A stretch of 64,000 bases of DNA from Synechococcus sp. Nb3U1 (lineage in GTDB: Bacteria; Cyanobacteriota; Cyanobacteriia; Thermostichales; Thermostichaceae), in contig NZ_JAKFYQ010000001.1 of the NCBI RefSeq assembly GCF_021533835.1, positions 1,150,079 through 1,214,078 of the forward strand. Direction: 5' to 3'. A model generated the notes under the pieces. It had not been told where the DNA came from and searched no databases. It was given only the letters and a program-made list of their open reading frames with translations. Numbering within the stretch: the stretch's first letter is position 1; each line of letters starts with the position of its first letter. The position numbers and the translations under genes are program-made. Positions 25,538-35,259 of the stretch are shown here, in pieces.

Positions 25538-25939
25538 TTACGGGGGTTCCTTTTGTCGCAGGTTGATTTCCCATTGCTCCAATTGATCTTGACGGGCGGC
25601 GACTTCCGCTTCCCGTCGGCTGAGTTCCTGACTTTGCCGGGTTAAAGATTGCCGCCAGCTTTCAATTTCAGACAAATCCATCAGGCTGCCCGTCTGGGAT
25701 AAGCTATGGAGCATTTCTACCAGTTTCATGGCCGCTTCTTCCACCCGCTGCACCCGGCGCTCCTCCGAAACTTCCACCAGAAGCAACACCCCAACGTTGT
25801 AGGCGCTAGCATCGCTGGAGGTGACGATTTCCGGCTTGCGAACCGCAGACCAAACCCGATCCGGAGTCTGTTGTGCCAACAATTGCAGCTCTGCGTGGCC
25901 GAACAACCCTTTCTTGTGCACCCGTGCCAGATACAGCAT
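25538..25939 (-). CDS. Short HmpF-like protein (pilus motility/taxis)
   Basis: The 133-residue protein resembles the N-terminal domain of HmpF, a protein of filamentous-cyanobacterial type IV pilus motility. Shared wording includes MLYLARVHKKG, AELQLLAQQTPDRVWSAV, VLLLVEVSEERRVQRVEEA and a helix with SWRQSLTRQSQELSRREAEVAARQDQLEQW. Full HmpF proteins are several times longer and continue as coiled coil; here the gene stops just after the coiled coil begins. There is no sign of a broken downstream part, so it may be a natural short form. Confidence 0.65.
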   Translation of the reverse strand: MLYLARVHKKGLFGHAELQLLAQQTPDRVWSAVRKPEIVTSSDASAYNVGVLLLVEVSEERRVQRVEEAAMKLVEMLHSLSQTGSLMDLSEIESWRQSLTRQSQELSRREAEVAARQDQLEQWEINLRQKEPP

Positions 25940-26072
25940 GAAGATGGTTGGAGGAGCAGTGTGATTTTAGCACCGATCCTTTCGGTTCAAGGGATCCTAT
26001 CGCTGCACCTTTGCCTAATCCTCGGGTATCGCCCGTGTTGCCGAGGGGATCAGTGTTAGGATCGGCTTTGAA

Positions 26073-26936
26073 ATGGGCAATGACAAACTCTCTCCCATTT
26101 TCATCGTTGTAGGGATCCCTGGCATGTTTCTCACCCAAAGCCCCTATTTCTTGATGGCAGCGCTGGTGGCTATTGCCAGTGGAGCTATCTTCGCGGTTCG
26201 GTTCATCAAGCGAGAAGCTTCCGCTGAGTACGATGTCATTTTCGCCACGATGGGCCTGATTTATTCCGTCTGCCTGTTGTTGGAAGGCCAACGCCTGATT
26301 CCGTTGCTGTTTTTTGCCCAAGTGCTCTTGGCGGTGATGGCCGGTTGGTTTGCGATCGAAACCTTCCGCTTGCGCATTCTCCTCAGCGAAAAGGCACGAC
26401 AAGTGGGCGGGGCTCGTCCGACTGCCCGTCGTCAAGGCTTTACCCGTACCTATCAACCGGACAGCTATGGGGCAGGGCGCACCGTTTCCACCCGTGCTGG
26501 GGGATCCCGTATCCGCGATACCTCCTCCTATGGCCGTTCCATTGCTGGGCGGAGTGAAGACCCTGGCCCCGGATCTAGCCGCCGCTCGAGGCCCCAATTG
26601 ACTAGCGATACCCGTGTGCGGCCCCGCCGTCGACCGGAAGCGGATGAGTATTACGACGAACCGGAACCCCGTTCTCGCCAGGGCTCTGACTATGATGAGC
26701 CCGCCCCACCTCCACCGGAAAACCGCCGCCCCCGTCGTCCTGCTGCTGGTTACCCTGAAGATGAACCCCAAGACCGCGGCACTAGCACCGCCACCCGCCG
26801 CCGTCCCCCGCGTCTACCGGAAGAGGAGGGCTACGTGGATGAAGTGCCGCCCCGTCCTCCCCGTCGGGTTGTAGAGGTGGAATCGGTGGAGGTGGAGGAA
26901 GTGGATCCGGACGAGTACGAAGATGATTTGTTGTAA
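26073..26936 (+). CDS. ycf66: Ycf66-family membrane protein
   Basis: The 287-residue protein has an N-terminal membrane domain of about 110 residues with hydrophobic helices (FLMAALVAIASGAIFAVRF, VIFATMGLIYSVCLLLEG, LIPLLFFAQVLLAVMAGWFAIETFRLR). This matches the Ycf66 family of cyanobacteria and plastids, of unknown function. The remainder is a long charged, low-complexity tail rich in Arg, Pro, Asp, Glu and Tyr, ending in an acidic cluster. An inner ATG at 26124 would remove 17 residues. Confidence 0.8.
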   Translation: MGNDKLSPIFIVVGIPGMFLTQSPYFLMAALVAIASGAIFAVRFIKREASAEYDVIFATMGLIYSVCLLLEGQRLIPLLFFAQVLLAVMAGWFAIETFRLRILLSEKARQVGGARPTARRQGFTRTYQPDSYGAGRTVSTRAGGSRIRDTSSYGRSIAGRSEDPGPGSSRRSRPQLTSDTRVRPRRRPEADEYYDEPEPRSRQGSDYDEPAPPPPENRRPRRPAAGYPEDEPQDRGTSTATRRRPPRLPEEEGYVDEVPPRPPRRVVEVESVEVEEVDPDEYEDDLL

Positions 26937-26969
26937 CTGGGGTGGAGTCCTACTGGACTAGCTCCTAGC

Positions 26970-29906
26970 TCAGCCCGTGTTGCGCATCCCGGCGGCAATA
27001 CCGTTGATGGTGAGCATCGCCCCCCGCAATAGTTCGGCCCGACTGTAGCGAGTCCGGCCAGTTCGGGATCCCTGATTTTCCCGCAGCCGCTTCAAGAGAG
27101 AGACCTGAATAAAGCCCAGAGGCACAATCGAGCGATTGCGCAGCTGCACAGAGCGCTTTAGGTAGGGGTCATTTTCCAGCAGCTCGCTGTGCTCCGTAAT
27201 TTGCAGCACCATCTCTCGGGTGCGGTACATTTCCTCGGCGATGCGCTCAAACAATTCCATTGCCCGCTCTAGGTTCTCTGGGGAGCTCATCTCCCGCACA
27301 TAATGGCGAGCAATTTGTAGATCCACCTTAGAGAGGGTCATCTCCACCTTGGAGATCACCATGCGGAAGAAGGGCCACTCGTGGTACAGATGTTGTAGGT
27401 GCTTGAGGTTGTGATCCCCCTTAGCCACGTACTCCTGCAGGGCGGTGCCTACCCCATACCAAGCGGGTAACAGAAAGCGGCTTTGGGTCCAGCTAAACAC
27501 CCAGGGGATGGCCCGCAGGGATCCGATATCCTTCTGGCTGCCGCTGCGGCGAGCCGGACGGGAACTGATCTGCAACTGACTGATCTCTTCGATGGGGGTG
27601 ACCTCGTGGAAAAACTCCACAAAGCCCTCCTGCTCGTAAACCAAGCCGCGATAGACTTGCCGGGAACGATCCGCTAAAGATTCCATCAGGCGCGACCACT
27701 CGTGTAAATCATTGGGGTAGGTGCGCAATAGACTGGCCTGGATCACGGCACTGGTGACGGTTTCTAGGTTAAAAATGGCCAGATCCTGGAGGGAATACTT
27801 AGAGGCCAACACCTCTCCCTGCTCAGTAATTTTGATCCGTCCGCCCACACTGCGCCCCGGCTGGGCCAAGATCGCCTCGTAAGCTGGGCCACCCCCACGA
27901 CCGACCGATCCGCCCCGACCATGGAAGATCTGCAATTTCACCCCATAGGACTCCGCCACCAGTTGCAACATCTGCTGGGCTTTGTAGATTTCCCAGTTGC
28001 TGCTCAAAAAGCCAGAATCTTTGTTGCTGTCGGAATACCCCAGCATCACCTCCTGCAGATCCCCCTGCTGACTCAAATACTGCCGATAAAAGGGGATCTC
28101 CAACAGCCCCTTCAAGACTTCCGGGGCCCGCTTCAGGTCTTCTACAGTTTCAAACAGGGGTACCACTGCCAGGGATCCCTGGCCGCTGATGGGGTCGTAG
28201 AGGCCGACTTCTTTGGCCATGAGCAGCACCTCCAACAGATCACTGATCTGCCGGCTCATGCTGATCACATAAGTTTGGCAGATGGGCAGGCCAAATTCCT
28301 GCTGTAGGCGGCGCAGGGTACGGAAGGTGGCGATCAACTCTGCGGTTTTATCAGAGAAAGGGATCTCCAGGGGTAAGAGGGGCCGCCGCGTTTGCAGCTC
28401 CTGGAGTAAGAAAGCCGTTTTTTCCTCCTCCGCCATTTCGATATAGGGGCGGGGCAAAATGCGCAAATACTCAAAGATTTCGGTTAGGGCGGCTTCGTGG
28501 TAGCTGCTGTCTTGGCGGATGTCTAGGTGAGCTAGGTGAAAACCAAACACCTCCACCTGCTGGATCAGGTGGCTCAGTTGCCGACAGGCTAACCCGCTGC
28601 TTTTCAGGCTTTTTTGAATCAGTTGTAGATCCGCCAAAAACTCCTCGGCATTGGCGTAGGCGTTGGCCAGGGGTGGGGGGGCGGGCAGGTTGGCGGAATC
28701 TGCCAGCTGACGGTTGCGCTCCCGGGTCAGTTCCAGTCGTCGCTGAATGTAGCTGAGCTTGAGGCGGTAGGGTTCTTGGCGAAATTGTAGGGAATAGGAC
28801 TCGTACACTTCCGGCAGCAGGCGGTGATCCTGCTCGAGGGCATCCAGCAGTTGGCTATCCACATCCCCCCAGTGCAGGGAGATGCTCAGGGTTTTGGTGA
28901 GGGCTTTCACCGATTCGATGTATTTGCCCAGGATCAAATTGCGTTGATAACGAGCCGTTTGCCAGGTTACATCTGCCGTTACAGAAGGGTTGCCATCCCG
29001 GTCGGATCCCACCCAGGAGCCGAAGTTGCAAAAGCTGGCCGCCGGGGGCTCCAGGTGAGGGAAGGAATTTTTCAGGCTGCGGCTTAGGTATTCGTGCAGC
29101 AGAGGAATGGCCTGGAACAACACCTCTTCAAAGTAGTGCAGGGTGTAGTCCACCTCGTTGAGCACCGTCGGCTTGGCCTGGTGCAATTCGTCGGTGCGCC
29201 ACCAAAGCAAGACTTCCTCGGCCAGTTGTTCTTTGAGAATGGAAGCCTGTACAGGAGAAGACTGCTCGGCCCAGTCCAGTTGGCTGAGCAGATGGGAGAA
29301 AGCCCGCTGCTTTTCGCGGATGGTGTGGCGGACGATCTCAGTGGGGTGGGCGGTAAAGACCATGCGAATGTGCAATTGATCCAGCAACCGGCGCAATAGG
29401 CCCGGTGGCACCCCCTGGGCACGCAGATGGGGAAATAATCGCTCAAATTTTTCGTTTTCTCGTACGGTTCGTTGCTGGCTATCCACCATGCGCATATCCG
29501 AGGCTTCTGCGCGTTCGTAGTGCTGTTCGACAATGTTGATCAATTGAAAAAACAGGGCAAAGGCGCGGGCGGTTTGGATGGCGGCATCGAGACTGAGATA
29601 TTCAACAATCTGCAGCACCTCCGGCACCGGATACTCCAGGGCCTGCCCTTCCGGAGAACACATGGAGCGCAGCCGTTGCAGCAAATCCACCAGCGACTGG
29701 CCACATTCCTGGAGCAGTACCGACTCCCACAGTTCTTCCACCAGTCGCAGCCGCCGACCCAAAAGGCCATCTGCCCCCTCCAGGCTGGGGGCTTTACCCA
29801 GCTCTATCGGCTGAGCCAAGGGATCCCGTTCCACAAAGGTCTCCTCCAGCCCGTTGACAGGACTGACAGTCCATTCTGCGGTAGTCAGGCGGGGAGAAGA
29901 GGTCAT
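26970..29906 (-). CDS. ppc: Phosphoenolpyruvate carboxylase
   Basis: PEP carboxylase fixes bicarbonate onto phosphoenolpyruvate to give oxaloacetate, refilling the TCA cycle and feeding amino-acid synthesis. The product of 978 residues holds the catalytic His motif VFTAHPTEI, then [14 protein letters not shown], the [22 protein letters not shown] segment, and [14 protein letters not shown]. It ends MRNTG, the usual PPC C-terminus. The start at 29906 is supported by AGGAG upstream; the earlier start at 29930 lacks that spacing. Its promoter region is shared with the divergent amidohydrolase operon. Confidence 0.96.
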   Translation of the reverse strand: MTSSPRLTTAEWTVSPVNGLEETFVERDPLAQPIELGKAPSLEGADGLLGRRLRLVEELWESVLLQECGQSLVDLLQRLRSMCSPEGQALEYPVPEVLQIVEYLSLDAAIQTARAFALFFQLINIVEQHYERAEASDMRMVDSQQRTVRENEKFERLFPHLRAQGVPPGLLRRLLDQLHIRMVFTAHPTEIVRHTIREKQRAFSHLLSQLDWAEQSSPVQASILKEQLAEEVLLWWRTDELHQAKPTVLNEVDYTLHYFEEVLFQAIPLLHEYLSRSLKNSFPHLEPPAASFCNFGSWVGSDRDGNPSVTADVTWQTARYQRNLILGKYIESVKALTKTLSISLHWGDVDSQLLDALEQDHRLLPEVYESYSLQFRQEPYRLKLSYIQRRLELTRERNRQLADSANLPAPPPLANAYANAEEFLADLQLIQKSLKSSGLACRQLSHLIQQVEVFGFHLAHLDIRQDSSYHEAALTEIFEYLRILPRPYIEMAEEEKTAFLLQELQTRRPLLPLEIPFSDKTAELIATFRTLRRLQQEFGLPICQTYVISMSRQISDLLEVLLMAKEVGLYDPISGQGSLAVVPLFETVEDLKRAPEVLKGLLEIPFYRQYLSQQGDLQEVMLGYSDSNKDSGFLSSNWEIYKAQQMLQLVAESYGVKLQIFHGRGGSVGRGGGPAYEAILAQPGRSVGGRIKITEQGEVLASKYSLQDLAIFNLETVTSAVIQASLLRTYPNDLHEWSRLMESLADRSRQVYRGLVYEQEGFVEFFHEVTPIEEISQLQISSRPARRSGSQKDIGSLRAIPWVFSWTQSRFLLPAWYGVGTALQEYVAKGDHNLKHLQHLYHEWPFFRMVISKVEMTLSKVDLQIARHYVREMSSPENLERAMELFERIAEEMYRTREMVLQITEHSELLENDPYLKRSVQLRNRSIVPLGFIQVSLLKRLRENQGSRTGRTRYSRAELLRGAMLTINGIAAGMRNTG

Positions 29907-30012
29907 GAAGGCGGCTCCTGGAACAACCATCCCAATATTAGAGCCTGTTCGTCGGAACGGCAGATGTAGCGGGCATCACGCTCAGATTGCGGGCCTGTCG
30001 GTCTAGGATTCT

Positions 30013-30054
30013 GTAGCTGGGTCTACAGTTTGCAAGAAAAAAGTGCTTTATCCT
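30013..30054 (+). promoter_or_regulatory. NtcA-activated type promoter
   Basis: GTA (30013-30015), eight bases, TAC (30024-30026) forms a perfect NtcA box inside a larger palindrome CTGTAG-CTGGGT-CTACAG. Exactly 22 bases later TATCCT (30049-30054) fits the TAN3T -10 form. The start point would be near 30061, which places the box centre at -41.5, as in NtcA-activated promoters. It faces the amidohydrolase gene. Confidence 0.75.
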
Positions 30055-30094
30055 GCGTAAGCATAGGTTAAGTGCTTTGCTGGACGGAGTTATA

Positions 30095-31318
30095 GTGGCT
30101 GCCACCCTCTTTATCAATGCGCATCTACTGGATCCCGCTCAGGGGTTGGATGAAATCGGGCAACTGCGGGTGGAAGAGGGAAAGATTGCTGCGATCGGAC
30201 GCCATTTGCCTGTGGCTGGGGCAGAGGTGATCGATCTGCAAGGGCAACTGCTCACTCCCGGCTGGATCGACATTCATACCCATGTCTTCACGTCAGTAGG
30301 GGACTTTTGTCTGCCTGCGGATGAGGTGGGGATCCGCTCCGGTGTCACCACCGTGGTGGATGCGGGCACGTCTGGCACCCTGACGTTTCCGGCCTTTCGG
30401 GAAACTGTGGCCCAGACGGCTCGAACACGGGTGTACGGGCTGATCGATCCCTCTTTGCTCTACATTGCCACTTCAGATTTCATTGCCCACCGCTTGGGCT
30501 TTGCGGTGGATCCGAAAAATCAAGATTTGGATCGGGCCCGGCAGGTGATCGAGGAGCAGCGGGAGATCATCGTCGGGTTTAAGGCTCGCCCCACCGTCAA
30601 GATCGGAGAAACCGAATCCCCTACCCTTACTTCCGCCCTTATCCTGGCGGAGGAATATCGCCTGCCGATCATGATTCATCTGGGGCGCTTCCCGATGGAT
30701 GGGGTGTTGGATCCGTCGGATTTGTTGGATCGCCTGCGTCCGGGGGATATTGTCACCCATACCTATCAGCCGCGTTTTGGCCTCTTTGATGCGGAGGGAT
30801 CCCTGTTACCGGTGGCACGGCGGGCCTTGGAACGGGGTGTATTGCTGGATGTGGGCCACAGTGGCAGCGACTTTTCCTTTAATACGGCGCGCTTGGGCTT
30901 GGATCAGGGGATCCGTCCCCACACAATTTCCACTGATCTGAACATTTTCAACACCGAGATCGTGGTGGATTTGGCCACCACGATGAGCAAGTTTTTGGCC
31001 TTAGGCATGACCCTGCCGGAGGTAATCCAGGCGGTCACGAGTGCAGCGGCACGGGCGATTCAGAAAAGTGATCAACTGGGATCCCTGCAGGTGGGCCGTG
31101 AGGCGGATCTGACGGTGGCGGAGCAGGTGGAAGAAGAGGCAGAATTGGTCGATGGTCGAGGGGGCACGCTATTGGTGAGTCAACTGCTGAAGGTGCGGGG
31201 GGTTTGTCGGGCCGGTCGGTTCCAGAAGATCGACCATACCCCCTATGCTTTGCCCACTTCAGAGGTGCGCCAACTGGCCTGGGTCGGTGCAGAAACTGTG
31301 AATGAGGAGATCCCCTAA
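30095..31318 (+). CDS. Amidohydrolase/deacetylase-family metalloenzyme
   Basis: The enzyme belongs to the amidohydrolase superfamily, near dihydroorotase and the EF_0837-type amidohydrolase/deacetylase group. Metal-binding motifs follow in order: IDIHTHVF (H61, H63), a probable carbamylated lysine in VGFKARPTVK, MIHLGR, IVTHTYQ and the final ISTDLN aspartate. The substrate is unknown; cleavage of a C-N bond in a ring amide or acyl-amino compound is typical. GTG 30095 is chosen for GGAG at 30086-30089; a TTG at 30077 is less likely. It is the first gene behind an NtcA-type promoter, which suggests nitrogen scavenging. Its stop overlaps the next start (TAATG). Confidence 0.82.
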   Translation: MAATLFINAHLLDPAQGLDEIGQLRVEEGKIAAIGRHLPVAGAEVIDLQGQLLTPGWIDIHTHVFTSVGDFCLPADEVGIRSGVTTVVDAGTSGTLTFPAFRETVAQTARTRVYGLIDPSLLYIATSDFIAHRLGFAVDPKNQDLDRARQVIEEQREIIVGFKARPTVKIGETESPTLTSALILAEEYRLPIMIHLGRFPMDGVLDPSDLLDRLRPGDIVTHTYQPRFGLFDAEGSLLPVARRALERGVLLDVGHSGSDFSFNTARLGLDQGIRPHTISTDLNIFNTEIVVDLATTMSKFLALGMTLPEVIQAVTSAAARAIQKSDQLGSLQVGREADLTVAEQVEEEAELVDGRGGTLLVSQLLKVRGVCRAGRFQKIDHTPYALPTSEVRQLAWVGAETVNEEIP

Positions 31319-32025
31319 TGACTGCAACTTTATCTCCAGAGGATGTGGCTACTGCCTACAACTGGGCGGCCTTTGTGCAAGAAATTGAGGTGGAAATTGA
31401 AGCCCATCGGGATCGCGCCTTCACGGAAGCTCGGGAAGAGGCCTTTGCTCCCCCCGAAACGGAGATCAAGCCCTGGCCGAGAGAGCGGTTGATCGAATGG
31501 CTCAGCTTTCAAACCTACTACGAGTATCAGGCGATTTTGTTCATTAGCAAATGGCTGCAGGATACGCCGGAAACCGATGCGCTGGTGCTGCTCTGCCATC
31601 AGATCGAGGACGAGAGCAACCATTTTCGCTGGCTGAACCGTCATTTGGAAGCTCTGGGGGCTTCTTTGCAAGAGTGGGAGCCAATCCCAGAGATCAAAGC
31701 CTGGGTGGAAACTTTCTATGGATCCCTGACGGATACCATTTCCCGTTTGGCCGCCCACAATCTGGCCGGAGAATCGGGCGCTTGCCGTAGCTTTGAGAGC
31801 ATTCTGCCCCATTTGCCACTTGATCTACAGAAGACGATGCGCAAGATCATGCCGGATGAGCAGTTTCACCTCAACTTAGGCCGTCAGATTTTGAGTCGCT
31901 ACTGCACAACGGAAGAACAAAAGGCTCGTGCCCGTCACTACGCCCTTCAGGTGGCGGAGCTGGAATCAAAGGCGATTGCGGCCTTTAATCGCAAATTGGC
32001 GATCCTATCAGAGCCCTCAAGCTAA
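31318..32025 (+). CDS. Ferritin-like diiron protein
   Basis: The 235-residue helical protein has a ferritin-like four-helix layout with two ExxH motifs: E99-x2-H102 in QIEDESNHF and E181-x2-H184 in MPDEQFH. Single glutamates E69 (YYEYQ) and E152 (AGESG) complete a plausible diiron site. It might be an oxygenase, a ferroxidase or an iron-handling protein; it is longer than bacterioferritin. It is the second gene of a three-gene operon, overlapping the amidohydrolase stop by one base, and is followed by a BFD-like [2Fe-2S] protein. Confidence 0.72.
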   Translation: MTATLSPEDVATAYNWAAFVQEIEVEIEAHRDRAFTEAREEAFAPPETEIKPWPRERLIEWLSFQTYYEYQAILFISKWLQDTPETDALVLLCHQIEDESNHFRWLNRHLEALGASLQEWEPIPEIKAWVETFYGSLTDTISRLAAHNLAGESGACRSFESILPHLPLDLQKTMRKIMPDEQFHLNLGRQILSRYCTTEEQKARARHYALQVAELESKAIAAFNRKLAILSEPSS

Positions 32026-32039
32026 CCAATTGCCCGCCT

Positions 32040-32264
32040 ATGACCCTCTCTGTTCCTCGTCGCCCTCGCCGCCCCGCCTACTGCTACTGCAGCGAAACCG
32101 AACACGCCGAAATTCTCAGCCGCCAGCAGCGGGATCCCTTGCCTTTTGAGGAGGCGATGCGGGTTCATTGTCAGTCTGGGATCCGCTGTGGCCATTGCCT
32201 CTGGCCTTTGGAGCAGTTGTTTCGTCAGCAGGGTTGTTATGTGGCCAGCCCCGGAACTGAATAG
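32040..32264 (+). CDS. Small BFD-like [2Fe-2S] protein
   Basis: The 74-residue protein has four cysteines in the bacterioferritin-associated-ferredoxin pattern: C15-x-C17 and C50-x2-C53. The spacing of about 32 residues fits BFD, and the CYC...RCGHC wording matches. In other bacteria Bfd passes electrons to bacterioferritin to release stored iron. Its position 14 bases after a ferritin-like gene supports an electron-donor role here, by inference. An extra cysteine is at 44. The start is an ATG right after the preceding stop. Confidence 0.6.
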   Translation: MTLSVPRRPRRPAYCYCSETEHAEILSRQQRDPLPFEEAMRVHCQSGIRCGHCLWPLEQLFRQQGCYVASPGTE

Positions 32265-32331
32265 AGTAGCTACGTGAATGGGGATCCCCTGCTGCTAAAG
32301 TCATGGGTATACCCCAAACACTCGGGTTGAC

Positions 32332-33174
32332 TCACTCCGGCAGCCGCCCCAACCTCACACCCCGGTAGTAATAGGCCAAAATTTGTTGATAAGTCCAGCC
32401 TTGGCGGGCCAGTTCCTGTGCACCCCACTGACTCATACCGATGCCATGCCCATGCTTGGGATAGGGGCTGACATCCGACAAGCTCATCAAATAAGGGATC
32501 CCGATCACGCCGACTGTTTGGCCGCCGCTACTGGCACTATACATGGCATTGACGAACTGGCCCCCGTACACCATTACCACCCCGCGTGTGGCCCGCGTGG
32601 CTTCTAGAGCTGCCACCGACCGCTGCGATAGGCCCCGATACACCTGAGAGCGAGTATCACTAAATACGTCAAACCAGCCGCGTGAATTGCGGTGATAAAG
32701 CACATAACTGCGGGCTGCTACTGCCTGCGCCTTCAGAGCCTCAGGGGAGAAACTAGCCCCCATTTCCGCATCCACCACGCTGGCCACGTAGTCTTCTAAA
32801 TCAACATAATTGATGGCCATGAGCAGGTTATGGCCGGTTAGAAGTACCTCGCCAGAGTACCAGCGGCCATTCACCGCCACCAACCCACCCTCTTGGGGCT
32901 TAACGAACAGCACCGGAGAAACCACCCCCTGCAGACGCACCCCTTGTGGGCTCGGTTGGGCCATAAACCCTTGCATGGGGGGCAACTCGGCCAGGATCTC
33001 GCCGCGGCTATCGGTCAATTGTGCAGGCACAGAAACCCCCACTGTCAGAGGGGTACGGGTATTGGCCAGTTCCACCCGCACCGTTACCCCTGCCCAGGCC
33101 GCCTCCATCCACCCCAGCAGAACCCCCGCAACCAGGGATCCCGTTAGCCCACCCCAATGCCGCCATGCCTTCAT
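32332..33174 (-). CDS. SpoIID/LytB-domain secreted protein
   Basis: The 280-residue protein has an N-terminal signal peptide ending near AWAG (about 29) and a SpoIID domain. Key segments are INYVDLEDYVASVVDAEMGASFSPEALKAQAVAARSYVLYH, TRSQVYRG, FVNAMYSASSGGQT and GHGIGMSQWGAQELARQG. In Bacillus the domain has peptidoglycan lytic-transglycosylase activity, acting on stem-peptide-free glycan. In cyanobacteria it is probably a cell-wall-remodelling enzyme. It is transcribed toward the ferritin operon from the opposite strand. Confidence 0.88.
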   Translation of the reverse strand: MKAWRHWGGLTGSLVAGVLLGWMEAAWAGVTVRVELANTRTPLTVGVSVPAQLTDSRGEILAELPPMQGFMAQPSPQGVRLQGVVSPVLFVKPQEGGLVAVNGRWYSGEVLLTGHNLLMAINYVDLEDYVASVVDAEMGASFSPEALKAQAVAARSYVLYHRNSRGWFDVFSDTRSQVYRGLSQRSVAALEATRATRGVVMVYGGQFVNAMYSASSGGQTVGVIGIPYLMSLSDVSPYPKHGHGIGMSQWGAQELARQGWTYQQILAYYYRGVRLGRLPE

Positions 33175-33305
33175 GTACCGTGCCCAGAGTTATTTTTTGC
33201 ACATTACCCAGCTAAGAATAGTGCAAGTTTAGGGAAATGGGCAGCCTTAAGAGGGGATCCCGCCTTGAACACAACACAAATTTATTTACTTAGAGTATTG
33301 GAGAG

Positions 33306-34610
33306 TCAAAGCCTGCTACTACGAACTTTAGGGGGGCAGGCGAGTTCTGGCGGCCTTTCATCGACAACACTTTCATCGACAACACCTTCCCTTTGACTCA
33401 ACTCATCAGGCCCCAGTCCCAGGGCAAAGCGCAGCGATGCACCCCGGCCAGGATTGGAAAAGGCCAGAAAATAGATCAGAGAGGCCAAAGAGAGCAGTGC
33501 TGCATAGCCAAACATGGCTCGATAGCCGGCTCCCACCGCGAGGGTACCCAAAATCGGCCCCGCCAAACCAATACCCAGATCAAACCCGCACATGACCAGA
33601 CTAAACAAGCGCCCCCGATCGATTGGGCTAGAGCGATCGGCAATCAGGGCGGAAATGAGCGGAATCAAAGTCCCAAAACCGGATCCCACCACTACTCCAG
33701 CCACCAAAAAAGCCCCAATGCTGTGGGCACCAAACAAAATCAGCATGGCTAGAGCATAGGTGGCCAAACTGATGGAGATAAACGGCCCTCGTCCAAACCG
33801 ATCCGACGCCCGACCTGCCAACAGGCGCACCCCAAAGCTGGCAAAAGCCACCGCCGTGTAGAATAGGCCCGCATTCATGGGTACTGCGGTTTCCTGGATC
33901 AACAGGGCGACAAAAGTCGTTTGGGTGCCAAAGGCCAAGCCCACCAAGAACATCACCAGAGTCAGCGAGCGCACCTTCGGGCTACTCAGAAGGCTCCAGA
34001 AGGGCAAATCCGCCGACAGGGATCCCCTCTGTTCAGGACGCTGTTCCTGTACTGCCCGCGTACACACAAACCCCGCCAACCCCAACAGCGCAGAGAACAA
34101 AAACAGAGGTGAGTAACCGGCGAACTCCTGCAAAGAACCTCCCAAAGCAGGGCCAATCGCCGCCCCAATCGGGTTGACCAGGCTCATATAGCCCAGGATC
34201 TCACCGCGTTTTTCTGCCGGGGCAAAATCGACCACTAGGGTCACATAGCCAGTGGCAAAAGCAGCGATGCTAATGCCATGAAAGGCCCGCACTAAGGCAA
34301 TCCAAGGGATCCAATCAGAAAGCAGGTACCCCAGGGGAGCTAACCCCACCACTCCCATGCCGATGAGCAGCACGATCTGCCGACTGCGCCGATCTGCCAA
34401 ACGCCCTAACCAAGAGCGAGAGGCCAGCAACCCAATCGAAAAGGCCCCCATCACCAACCCAATCTGCTGACTGGTACCGCCAGCATCGCTGACATAAAGG
34501 GGTAGGGTGGGCAACAGGGAGGATAAACTGGCCCAGAAAAACAGCCCGGCCACAAATAAAATACTCAAGTTGCGTCGCTGCGCAGGCTGCAGTTGCCGAA
34601 ATACCCTCAC
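33306..34610 (-). CDS. Major facilitator superfamily transporter
   Basis: The 434-residue protein has about twelve hydrophobic helices and the MFS motif-A region between TM2 and TM3 (GLLASRSWLGRLADRRSRQ), repeated in the second half as LAGRASDRFGRGP. The N-terminus is short and basic. It resembles drug- or sugar-efflux MFS members (DHA1 group), but the substrate is unknown. The C-terminal 50 residues are polar and contain repeated VVDES. It lies alone; a 234-base gap separates it from the divergent yidD. Confidence 0.85.
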   Translation of the reverse strand: MRVFRQLQPAQRRNLSILFVAGLFFWASLSSLLPTLPLYVSDAGGTSQQIGLVMGAFSIGLLASRSWLGRLADRRSRQIVLLIGMGVVGLAPLGYLLSDWIPWIALVRAFHGISIAAFATGYVTLVVDFAPAEKRGEILGYMSLVNPIGAAIGPALGGSLQEFAGYSPLFLFSALLGLAGFVCTRAVQEQRPEQRGSLSADLPFWSLLSSPKVRSLTLVMFLVGLAFGTQTTFVALLIQETAVPMNAGLFYTAVAFASFGVRLLAGRASDRFGRGPFISISLATYALAMLILFGAHSIGAFLVAGVVVGSGFGTLIPLISALIADRSSPIDRGRLFSLVMCGFDLGIGLAGPILGTLAVGAGYRAMFGYAALLSLASLIYFLAFSNPGRGASLRFALGLGPDELSQREGVVDESVVDERPPELACPPKVRSSRL

Positions 34611-34844
34611 GAAAACGCCTCACGCCAATGGAACTCAGAATATGCCGTTAGAACCCATCGGGGGATCCAGAAAACACACACACTCCACCAGATCTCTAGG
34701 CCCAAAATAATTTGGGTGCTAACCTTCTTGATTGTAACTGTATTGTGGGGAGCCGGGAATCCCTCTAGATCGACCTTGATGAAGTTGGCATGACAGGGCA
34801 GAAGTTGCGAGGTTACCCTGAAGGCAAGCTCCTCTGTCCTCCTT

Positions 34845-35108
34845 ATGTCTGAACGATCGGATCTGTTGACCCGCAGCTTCATTGCCTTGATTCGGGGCTA
34901 TCAGGTCGGCATTTCACCACTGTTTCCTCCCGCTTGCCGCTACTCCCCCACTTGTTCGCACTACACCCTAGAAGCCGTGCGCCGCTACGGAGCTTTGCGG
35001 GGAGGCTGGCTGGGGATCCGTCGCATTTGTCGTTGTCATCCCTGGCATCCGGGGGGCTACGATCCAGTCCCAGATTTACTGGGATCCTTGCCCAACCGGC
35101 GAGAATAG
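34845..35108 (+). CDS. yidD: Membrane protein insertion efficiency factor YidD
   Basis: YidD is a small amphipathic protein that helps YidC insert membrane proteins. The 87-residue product has the family's signature [63 protein letters not shown] with its conserved cysteines. In many bacteria it neighbours rnpA and yidC, but not here. Confidence 0.94.
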   Translation: MSERSDLLTRSFIALIRGYQVGISPLFPPACRYSPTCSHYTLEAVRRYGALRGGWLGIRRICRCHPWHPGGYDPVPDLLGSLPNRRE

Positions 35109-35259
35109 CCCAAACTTAGGTTGGATCCCGATGAAACTCCACATTGACAGTACGACAGCAGGAGCCACACTTTCACCCCAATTCTTTCCAACTATTCTTT
35201 ACCCACAAGACAGCATCCCCACCCAACGAACCCGACCGAAGCAGCAGAACTTCTCTTTA

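Noticed and set aside
26400-26930. The Arg/Pro/Glu-rich tail of the Ycf66 protein as a frameshift product
   Set aside because: The frame is open and continuous to the natural stop, and charged tails are common in cyanobacterial Ycf66 proteins.
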